NCBI GenBank assembly: GCA_947589655.1
Contig: CANQCE010000063.1
Location: 1-5,580 of the forward strand
Length of the DNA stretch: 5,580 nt
From: an uncultured Clostridia bacterium
GTDB lineage: Bacteria; Bacillota; Clostridia; Christensenellales; UBA1242
Direction: 5' to 3'
Below the pieces are notes generated by a model. That model saw nothing but the letters and a program-made list of their open reading frames with translations, was not told the origin of the DNA and did not search any database. Each line of letters opens with the position of its first letter. Position 1 is the stretch's first letter. Both the position numbers and the translations under genes were made by a program. Positions 1 through 5,580 of the stretch are shown piece after piece.

Positions 1-2285
1 GTCATGCCCCAAGATTTTTCACTGTTGCCTAAAACGTTATAATAATTGTCTCCATATCGGAAAACAAACTGCTTGCCATCAGGCATTTTCCCAGTGTTGT
101 TAAAATGCAACTGTACGCTTGTATAATCCAAGCCCCTCACAAACATATAACAATTCGCATCTTTACTGTTATATAATGTTTCTCGATAAAAATTGCCTAA
201 AAGTGTTTCAGATTCTGGCTCAAATATATCTTCAATGCGCTTGTCACTGTTCCTTGCATATTCAATTTTTTCACCATTAATTGAAAAATCTGCGCTGTTG
301 TCTTTAGGGTCAAAAGTATAATTCAACTTCACCGCCGTGAAAACTGAATAAGGAACATAACAATTTGTATTATCACTCACCGAAATCTTAACACTGCCTA
401 AAAGTTTTTTTAATTGGCTTCCCTCTACATCAACCAATGGCTTTCCTAACATGTTGCTTGCCTCCACATGGGAAAGGCTATCGCTAACATAGTTTCCAGG
501 GGAAAATATGTCAACCTCTTTTCGTCTTGTCTCTCCCCTTCTTAATTCATATTCACCCATTGCGGATAGGTGTGTGTCCGAACTTACATACACTTTTATC
601 ATACCATACTGACCATACCAATCAAGGTCCCCCCAGTGTGGTTCACCGCCTCGCATAGCCCACAATCCAATAATGGAACCAATAGGATATGTATAATAAC
701 CATAATCAATATCTGTACTATGAATACTGCAATTGCCTTGAACTTTCCCAAAACTTAAAACATTTTCAAAACCACCAGCGCCGTCGTTTTCTCGCCTATT
801 CGTTCTTGACGACCCACAAATTCCGCCAACACAGCCAAGATACTCCTGACTTCCAGTATCAATATCGCCATAGTTTGCACAAAAAGCAATCCTCTCTGTA
901 TCAACTCCGTCAACATCAGAAGAATCGGAGATGTTCCATGGTTTATCTGCAGTGCCAAAAACGCCAACAATACCGCCAACAGAACTGCCAGTCCAAGGCC
1001 CAAAAATTTTGAAATCAGGAGTCGTGACCCCCTCTATATGAGTGTTTATCTCCCCAAAATTTGTGCATCTGTAAATTGCCCAGCCTTTCTTTCTAAAGCC
1101 AGCATTCACTTGCTCAGTTTCACTTACAGGCAAGGTGTTGTTTGTTTCGCAGCGAGACCATACGCCAACAACACCGCCAACATGAACATCCCCTTTAATT
1201 CGCGTGCTTTCAGTTCCGCATGTTATTGACCCATAATTATGAGAATCGTATGTAAGGCCTTCTGAGTCCCAGCCAACAATTCCGCCCATGGCAGTATTGT
1301 CGGACATATTGGTTGTTCCTTTTTCCAAATTTAAAGAGCCTGTAAAGATGCAAAAACCAACTTGCGAGCGGCAATTCTTTCCAGTTACGCCACCAATTGC
1401 AAGGCAATATTTATCGTCATTTCCGTTATAATTTGTTTTAACTGATATATTAACGTTTGAAATAACATTGGTTAAAGGAGAGGTGTTATGAGATATTGCC
1501 CCTATCAAATACTCATAGGCACCAGTAGGGCCGTCATTTGACCAATTGCCTGTGTGTGAGTTTTCATATTTCCCATCTTTCGTCTGTGCATTTGCCCCAA
1601 CACCTGCGCTTTCTGCGGCTACTAATTCTTGCCCAACCTCCACGTTCAAGCTGCCATCCACCGTTATGTTGCTGGATGAGGTGTTTCCGCCTTGAAACAA
1701 GGCTATACATTTTGCACCTTCGTCATTATAAAACGCACTGGATGTGGTGTTTTCTTCTGTGAACACGCGGCTACCAATGTTTATAGTGTGATTGTTCCCT
1801 TCAAAAACGCCATTAATGTCTGGGATTGGTTCCCAAGCGTAAGAGGCAAGGGAGATATCGTTTGTAAGTTCAAAATAATTTTCTGGTTCCTGAGCGGTTT
1901 CTTCCGTTTCATCCACGCTTGCGGCGGTTACGGCATTTGCCGCCTTCATTGCCACAACATCTTCCACCGATGTGCCAGAAAGTGCCTGTGCAATGCACTC
2001 TCTATCATACGCCTTTGCAGTTTTAAGTTCGTTTAAAGAATTTGCCATAAAGGCAAGTTGGTCAGCATTTGCAATCTTCCAAGGGTTATCTTCCGTGCCA
2101 GAGCCTTTCAGGCTGGAGGTTTGAAAAACATTCCAGTCTTTTTTTTCTTCTTCTGGCTCGCTTACAGAAGATTTTGGAAGAAAATTTTCAACAGCAAGAA
2201 AAACTCCACACACCGCGGAAAGAGACATCACAACTGCAGCGCAAATTGTGAAAAATCTTTTTTTTGCGACAGTTTTCTTCTTCAT
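1..2285 (-). CDS. Exported GLUG-like beta-helix repeat surface protein (3' end beyond window)
   Basis: An uninterrupted minus-strand frame of 761 codons opens with ATG at 2285 and leaves the window without a stop; I read every codon and found none. Residues 2-10 are basic (KKKTVAKKR) and 11-32 hydrophobic, giving an export signal or uncleaved anchor; no clean A-x-A site or lipobox is seen. An acidic linker (42-50) precedes a module typical of Bacillota surface proteins: GSGTEDNPWKIANADQLAFMA (61-81), YFELTNDISL (137-146), WEPI (151-154) and GVFEGNNHTINIG (159-171). Residues about 260-542 hold repeated V-G-G-I-V-G-like motifs, expected to form coils of a right-handed beta-helix. Residues about 560-761 are unrecognised. 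At least 14 cysteines lie outside the signal, which is unusual for an exported protein of this group. Likely located at the cell surface, perhaps in adhesion or glycan contact, but no catalytic motif is visible and the function is unknown. It has its own promoter and is separated from parC by a terminator. Confidence 0.85.
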   Translation of the reverse strand, partial: MKKKTVAKKRFFTICAAVVMSLSAVCGVFLAVENFLPKSSVSEPEEEKKDWNVFQTSSLKGSGTEDNPWKIANADQLAFMANSLNELKTAKAYDRECIAQALSGTSVEDVVAMKAANAVTAASVDETEETAQEPENYFELTNDISLASYAWEPIPDINGVFEGNNHTINIGSRVFTEENTTSSAFYNDEGAKCIALFQGGNTSSSNITVDGSLNVEVGQELVAAESAGVGANAQTKDGKYENSHTGNWSNDGPTGAYEYLIGAISHNTSPLTNVISNVNISVKTNYNGNDDKYCLAIGGVTGKNCRSQVGFCIFTGSLNLEKGTTNMSDNTAMGGIVGWDSEGLTYDSHNYGSITCGTESTRIKGDVHVGGVVGVWSRCETNNTLPVSETEQVNAGFRKKGWAIYRCTNFGEINTHIEGVTTPDFKIFGPWTGSSVGGIVGVFGTADKPWNISDSSDVDGVDTERIAFCANYGDIDTGSQEYLGCVGGICGSSRTNRRENDGAGGFENVLSFGKVQGNCSIHSTDIDYGYYTYPIGSIIGLWAMRGGEPHWGDLDWYGQYGMIKVYVSSDTHLSAMGEYELRRGETRRKEVDIFSPGNYVSDSLSHVEASNMLGKPLVDVEGSQLKKLLGSVKISVSDNTNCYVPYSVFTAVKLNYTFDPKDNSADFSINGEKIEYARNSDKRIEDIFEPESETLLGNFYRETLYNSKDANCYMFVRGLDYTSVQLHFNNTGKMPDGKQFVFRYGDNYYNVLGNSEKSWGM
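660..1508 (-). repeat. GLUG-like glycine repeat region within the surface protein
   Basis: Seven copies of a short glycine motif recur in the protein: LIGAIS (near residue 262), IGGVTG (297), MGGIVGWDSEG (333), VGGVVGVWSRCET (369), VGGIVGVFGTAD (436), VGGICGSS (486) and IGSIIGLW (535). Spacings are about 36, 36, 36, 67, 50 and 49 residues, so the first four are regular and the later ones carry longer inserts. At DNA level the copies at 961-980 and 1162-1181 are 19/20 identical (acgccaacaa, then y, then accgccaac on the plus strand), with more diverged copies near 814-832 and 1270-1287. The pattern resembles the GLUG family of beta-helix repeats; the assignment is by eye. Confidence 0.7.
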
Positions 2286-2291
2286 ACTTAT

Positions 2292-2320
2292 ATTATAAAC
2301 AAAATAATATAAAAAAACAA
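2292..2320 (-). promoter_or_regulatory. Predicted sigma-70/SigA-type promoter of the surface protein gene
   Basis: Read on the minus strand, TTGTTT (2320-2315) is followed by a 17-base spacer and a perfect TATAAT (2297-2292). Only six bases separate TATAAT from the ATG at 2285, so transcription starting about seven bases downstream would begin at or next to the start codon. No Shine-Dalgarno sequence lies between (AATATAAGT is all that precedes the ATG). The -35 match is only three of six, and AT-rich DNA gives chance TATAAT hits, so the call is moderate. Confidence 0.5.
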
Positions 2321-2352
2321 AATGATTTAACGAGATTTATCAAATCATTTTG
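2311..2352 (-). terminator. Rho-independent terminator after parC
   Basis: On the minus strand an 11-bp perfect inverted repeat (CAAAATGATTT at 2352-2342 and AAATCATTTTG at 2328-2318) flanks a 13-base loop and is followed by seven T residues (2317-2311). Up to three further G-U or A-U pairs can close the loop to seven bases. It begins 18 bases after the parC stop, the expected place. The stem is AT-rich, hence modest in stability, but its perfection and the T tract make a terminator the best reading. There is no T tract on the other side, so it should act only for minus-strand transcripts. Confidence 0.75.
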
Positions 2353-2370
2353 CTAAAAAATTGTTTTATT

Positions 2371-5289
2371 TTATTCAAAAAAGCCATAAACGCCAAGGAT
2401 TTTTTTCTTAATTTCTTCCTGCCCACTGCTTAAACGGTCAGAAGAAACTTTAAATTTGTTCATTTCCAAAAGTGTGAATTTAAGGCCTAAATCTGCCACT
2501 ATTTTATCACTTGTGCCAACAAAAATCACGCTCTTTCCGCCTTGGAAATTGATATATTTCACGCCCTTGCGATATCTTGCACTGATTGGAATTTGAACAG
2601 AAGCAAGGCGTTTTACGTATCCGTTGTTTGTTACAATCAGCAAGGTTTCCGATATGTTTTGCCCAGCAAAAACAACCGTGTCTTTATCTTCCAAATTAAT
2701 GCCTTTCACTCCGCCAGAAACTCTGCCCTGAACTGGCACTTCGCTCTTTTCAAAGTTCACGCAATAGCCATTTTTGGATAACATCACAAAAGTTTTGCCC
2801 TTAATTTCGTGCTCTACATACAGCAGTTTGTCATCGTCAGCAAGTTTTATCGCCTGATAGAAAGGTTTTGCAACAATCATATCCTTTTCTGTCGCGCGCT
2901 TAACCATGCCATTTTGCGTGAAGAAGGCAATTTCTCCTTCGCCTTCAACCTTTAAAACGGCAACTGGCGTTTCCATGATGTCAATGGTCTTTTCAAGGTT
3001 TTTAAGCGTTATTCCTTTTTCGCGCCACTTGCACTCTGGAAGTTTGTCCGCCGTAATTTTAAGGCAATTGCCCCTGTCTGTAAAGAAAAGCAATGTGTCG
3101 GTGGCCTTAACAGGAAGAATTTGTGTGTGAACATCGAACAGCGTGGAGTTCTCCGACAGCACCTTTGTTGATTTGGAATAGTTCTTCATGTTCACTTTTT
3201 TAATGGTTTTGCCAGCGGAAAGTGCTATCAAATAGTCTTTCGTGTCCTCAATTTCGTCCATTTTTGTAAGCACAATATCTTCGTTTTTAATCTCATGAGA
3301 GCGCCTTGGATTGCCAAAGCGGCGTTTAATCTCCAAAATTTCTTTTTTAACAACTTCTAACTGCAATTTTTTGGAGTCTAAAATTGCTTGAAGTTCTTTG
3401 ATACGCTGTTTTAATGCGGCAAGTTCTTCTTCCAATTTGTTAACTTCCAAATTTACAAGCCTTGCAAGGCGCATATCCAAAATTGCTTGCGCCTGCTTCT
3501 CCGAAAGGTTAAACTTTGCACGAAGCCTCTGTTTTGCTTCCGCCACATTTGCCGATGTTTTGATAATTTTTATAACAGCATCAATGTTTTTTATGGCAAT
3601 CAAAAGCCCTTCAACAATATGAGCACGTTCCTTTGCCACATTCAAATCGAACCTTGTTCGGCGAACAACAACATCTCTCTGGAAGGCGGTGTAATAAGAG
3701 ATTATGTCCATAAGGTTCAAAAGTTTTGGCTTGCCGCCTGCAATTGCCACCATGTTGATGGCATAAGAAACCTGCAGGTTTGTGGACTGGAACAACATTC
3801 CCAAAATTGCTTGTGCATTTGCCTCTTTTTTAAGGCGAATAACTGCACGCATTCCATGCTTATCGCTTTCGTCACGGATTTCACTTATGCAAGATAGCTT
3901 GTCTTTGTTCTGCTCTTTAAGCTCAACTATCTTTTGCAGCAGTGCCGCTTTGTTGACCTGATATGGAAGTTCTGTGATAACCAAACTTTGCTTGTCGCCA
4001 TTTTGCTCAATGCCAACTTTTGCCCTTAATGTAATTTTGCCTTTTCCAGTTTCGTATGCACTTTTAAGACCATCTCCGAACAAAAGTTCTCCGCCAGTTG
4101 GAAAATCTGGCCCTTTTATAATTTTCATCATTTGTTCAAGTTTGATGTTAGGGTTGTCTATATATGCCACAACGCCGTCAATAACCTCGCCCAAGTTGTG
4201 TGGAGGAATGTTTGTTGCAACGCCAACCGCAATTCCAGACGCACCATTCACCAAAAGGTTTGGGAATCGCCCCGGCAAAACATCTGGTTCTTTTAAAGTG
4301 TCATCAAAGTTAAGCCCCCAACGAACGGTGTCTTTTTCCAAATCACGCAAAAGTTCCATGGCAAGAGGCGTCATTCTTGCCTCGGTGTATCTCATTGCCG
4401 CGGCACTGTCGCCATCCACAGAGCCAAAGTTTCCGTGCCCATCAACTAGCGGCGCACGCAAAACAAAGTCTTGCGACATCCTGACCATGGCATCATAAAC
4501 CGAACTGTCACCATGTGGGTGATATTTACCCATGCAATCGCCCACAATACGTGCAGACTTTCTGTAAGGCTTGTCTGGCGTAAGCCCAAGTTCCAGCATG
4601 GAGTATAAAATTCTGCGTTGAACTGGTTTCAAGCCATCTTCCACACGTGGCAACGCCCTGTCAAGCACAACATGCTCGGTGTAAGGAATCATGGAATCAT
4701 GCAAAACTTCTTCCAAAGGCTTGAAAAGCACGCCATTGCCACCATAGTAGCCGCCCACAGAATTTCCGCTATCTTCGTGATGCTCACTTGTTGAAATGTC
4801 AAGTTTTTCATCTTCTTCAAAATTCATTTTGATTTCTTCCATATTGTTGTTTTCGTTTTGTTTATCTTTCATGCTTTTTTCCTCATTCAAATTTTCATCA
4901 CCGTTTTGTTGTGGTTCAAATTTTTCTTCTATTTTTTCACTTTTTTCAAATTTTGGCGGTTTTTTTACGCTTTTTTCGTATTTTTTAGCCCAATTTTCTT
5001 CTTTTTTCGTTTCTAAGTTTATTTCATATTCAAAATTTTGTTCTTTATTTTCTTCTTTAAACTTGGTTTTTTCTTGTTCCGTTTGTTTATTTTTTTCTTT
5101 GGGTTCTGTTTGTTTTTGTTCCTCTTTTTCCGTTTCCAAACTCCAAAAGTCAAGTTGTCCGCTGGCAACAGATGTGTCTTTTGGTTCATCTTTTTCCTCA
5201 GTTTCTGGCGGAGTTAAAAGTTCGTCATAACACATCTGCCCCGGAATAGGTTCAATTCTTTCTCGTTCTTCGTCATTGTTATCTTTCAT
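2371..5289 (-). CDS. parC: DNA topoisomerase IV (gyrase-type) subunit A, ParC-like, with long N-terminal extension
   Basis: The 972-residue A subunit of a type IIA topoisomerase performs DNA breakage and rejoining with the B subunit encoded just upstream. The core starts near residue 187 (RALPRVEDGLKPVQRRILYSM). Y301, in AAAMRYTEARM, is the catalytic tyrosine that bonds to DNA (Y122 of E. coli GyrA by collinear count), with R300 beside it; I353 in GIAVG fits the DNA-bending isoleucine. The quinolone region reads HPHGDSSVYD, with S262 and D266 at the usual sensitive-type positions. The coiled-coil and gate region (FNLSEKQAQAILDMRLARL, then EEELAALKQRIKEL) precedes a beta-pinwheel from about residue 670. 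No canonical GyrA box (Q-R-R-G-G-x-G) is found; YSKSTKVLSENS (704-715) sits where it would be expected. This, PECKWREKG and the parE neighbour favour ParC over GyrA, although the N-terminal core is also GyrA-like. Residues 1-186 are an acidic extension absent from usual 740-820-residue homologues. ATG 5289 is the first start after an in-frame stop at 5316-5314; GAG lies six bases upstream. Confidence 0.93.
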   Translation of the reverse strand: MKDNNDEERERIEPIPGQMCYDELLTPPETEEKDEPKDTSVASGQLDFWSLETEKEEQKQTEPKEKNKQTEQEKTKFKEENKEQNFEYEINLETKKEENWAKKYEKSVKKPPKFEKSEKIEEKFEPQQNGDENLNEEKSMKDKQNENNNMEEIKMNFEEDEKLDISTSEHHEDSGNSVGGYYGGNGVLFKPLEEVLHDSMIPYTEHVVLDRALPRVEDGLKPVQRRILYSMLELGLTPDKPYRKSARIVGDCMGKYHPHGDSSVYDAMVRMSQDFVLRAPLVDGHGNFGSVDGDSAAAMRYTEARMTPLAMELLRDLEKDTVRWGLNFDDTLKEPDVLPGRFPNLLVNGASGIAVGVATNIPPHNLGEVIDGVVAYIDNPNIKLEQMMKIIKGPDFPTGGELLFGDGLKSAYETGKGKITLRAKVGIEQNGDKQSLVITELPYQVNKAALLQKIVELKEQNKDKLSCISEIRDESDKHGMRAVIRLKKEANAQAILGMLFQSTNLQVSYAINMVAIAGGKPKLLNLMDIISYYTAFQRDVVVRRTRFDLNVAKERAHIVEGLLIAIKNIDAVIKIIKTSANVAEAKQRLRAKFNLSEKQAQAILDMRLARLVNLEVNKLEEELAALKQRIKELQAILDSKKLQLEVVKKEILEIKRRFGNPRRSHEIKNEDIVLTKMDEIEDTKDYLIALSAGKTIKKVNMKNYSKSTKVLSENSTLFDVHTQILPVKATDTLLFFTDRGNCLKITADKLPECKWREKGITLKNLEKTIDIMETPVAVLKVEGEGEIAFFTQNGMVKRATEKDMIVAKPFYQAIKLADDDKLLYVEHEIKGKTFVMLSKNGYCVNFEKSEVPVQGRVSGGVKGINLEDKDTVVFAGQNISETLLIVTNNGYVKRLASVQIPISARYRKGVKYINFQGGKSVIFVGTSDKIVADLGLKFTLLEMNKFKVSSDRLSSGQEEIKKKILGVYGFFE
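4732..5289 (-). other. Low-complexity charged N-terminal extension of ParC
   Basis: About 186 codons precede the conserved topoisomerase core. They are dominated by Glu, Lys, Asn, Gln and Asp, with a few less repetitive islands (PIPGQMCYDELLTPPE near 14-29, SGQLDFWSLE near 43-52) and a Gly/Tyr hinge GGYYGGNG at 179-186. The composition predicts intrinsic disorder. The catalytic tyrosine is shifted by 179 residues relative to E. coli GyrA, which sets the size of the addition. The frame is open throughout, which supports translation, but the first part could be non-coding if the internal start at 4872 is the one used. No known domain is recognised. Confidence 0.7.
4870..4884 (-). promoter_or_regulatory. 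Possible internal ribosome binding site and start inside parC
   Basis: On the minus strand GAGG (4884-4881) is followed by eight bases (AAAAAAGC) and ATG (4872-4870), in frame as codon 140 of parC. The match and spacing are better than those before the first ATG (GAG, six bases). Initiation here would give an 833-residue protein beginning MKDKQNENNN, closer to the normal family length. The region is purine-rich, so a chance match is possible. Confidence 0.4.
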
Positions 5290-5298
5290 ACTTTTCTC
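5290..5298 (-). promoter_or_regulatory. Weak Shine-Dalgarno for the first parC start
   Basis: GAG (5298-5296) followed by AAAAGT precedes the ATG at 5289, an acceptable spacing but only a three-base core. The 35-base gap after the parE stop contains no terminator-like hairpin and no convincing promoter, so parC is expected to be translated from a shared parE-parC message. Confidence 0.45.
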
Positions 5299-5324
5299 GA
5301 CTTTTGAAATTTTTTAACTTAAAA

Positions 5325-5580
5325 TTAAACATCTTCGGTGGTAAATTTTGGTGCTATCCCAGATTTATAGTCACGCATAAATGTATCCTCGCGGTCAAAG
5401 TTGGCATGCTCAGAAATGTATGCCTTGCGTTCCTCAATGTCATCGCCCATAAGCGTGGTTATCATTTTCTCGGCTTGTGCGGCATCTTCAATTGTCACCT
5501 GAATAAGCGTGCGGTTTTCTGGGTCCATGGTGGTTTCCCAAAGTTGTTCTGGGTTCATCTCCCCAAGCCCTTTATAACGC
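5325..5580 (-). CDS. parE: DNA topoisomerase IV (gyrase-type) subunit B, C-terminal end only
   Basis: The last 84 residues and the TAA stop (5327-5325) are present; the gene enters from the right edge. The fragment begins RYKGLGEMNPEQLWETTMDPE, the highly conserved motif at the end of the TOPRIM region of GyrB/ParE, followed by RTLIQVTIEDA and TLMGDDIEERKAYI, which are also family hallmarks. The B subunit binds and hydrolyses ATP and, through TOPRIM, supplies the metal-binding acidic residues for DNA cleavage; those parts lie outside the window. The tail ends soon after the conserved block, with no sign of the C-terminal insertion of proteobacterial GyrB. ParE rather than GyrB is inferred from the adjacent ParC-like gene; the motif alone does not separate them. 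Confidence 0.92.
   Translation of the reverse strand, partial: RYKGLGEMNPEQLWETTMDPENRTLIQVTIEDAAQAEKMITTLMGDDIEERKAYISEHANFDREDTFMRDYKSGIAPKFTTEDV

Noticed and set aside
814..1290. CRISPR or tandem DNA repeat from the recurring ccgccaac-type words
   Set aside because: Spacing is irregular, the copies diverge, and all encode glycine motifs in frame, so they reflect protein repeats.
2199..2219. Lipoprotein signal at C26 (SAVC) of the surface protein
   Set aside because: Valine just before the cysteine does not fit the usual lipobox, which prefers Gly, Ala or Ser there; C15 fits even less.
570..2312. Several plus-strand open frames of 60-114 codons over the left gene, and an 82-codon minus-strand frame at 755-1003
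   Set aside because: All lie opposite or out of frame with the 761-codon surface-protein frame, have no recognisable domains and no convincing ribosome sites.
2569..2740. GyrA box at QGRVSGGVKG (854-863) or YRKGVK (906-911) in ParC
   Set aside because: These are the glycine turns found in later pinwheel blades of both GyrA and ParC, not the first-blade Q-R-R-G-G-x-G box.
2542..5230. Plus-strand open frames of 74-174 codons opposite parC, including a Ser/Phe-rich one at 4796-5230
   Set aside because: Antisense shadows; the Ser/Phe-rich product is simply the complement of Lys/Glu codons in the ParC extension.
5290..5324. Terminator or promoter between parE and parC
   Set aside because: The 35 bases are AT-rich but form no stable hairpin and have no paired -35/-10 with sensible spacing.

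Overview
The window is fully coding on the minus strand and reads right to left: the end of a type IIA topoisomerase B subunit (parE-like, cut by the right edge), a complete A subunit (parC-like, 972 codons), a terminator/promoter junction of 85 bases, and the first 761 codons of a large exported repeat protein that runs off the left edge. Long open frames on the plus strand are shadows of these genes.

The source looks like a low-GC Bacillota bacterium, most likely of clostridial type. The basis is the adjacent parE-parC pair, the clostridial flavour of the A subunit (RALPRVEDGLKPVQRRILYSM, TPDKPYRKSARIVGDCMGKYHPHGD), AT-rich intergenic DNA, and a surface protein with GLUG-like beta-helix repeats of a sort common in uncultured gut Bacillota. 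This placement is inference; no rRNA or other marker is present.

Right part (2371-5580): parE and parC are 35 bases apart and presumably co-transcribed. Their products form the A2B2 topoisomerase IV (or a gyrase-like equivalent), which cuts both strands, passes a duplex and reseals, decatenating daughter chromosomes. The A subunit has a complete catalytic core but carries about 185 extra N-terminal residues of charged, low-complexity sequence. Inside this extension is a second start, ATG at 4872, with a better Shine-Dalgarno match than the first ATG.

Junction (2286-2370): an 11-bp perfect hairpin followed by seven T residues ends the parE-parC transcript. The same bases overlap the -35 region of a promoter whose TATAAT lies so close to the next ATG that the mRNA would be leaderless or nearly so.

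Left part (1-2285): an exported or membrane-anchored protein with a GLUG-type N-terminal module and a run of about seven V-G-G-I-V-G repeats expected to form a beta-helix, followed by a C-terminal region I do not recognise. It appears functionally unrelated to the topoisomerase genes. I see no mobile element, CRISPR, tRNA or rRNA here, and no clear new multi-gene system.
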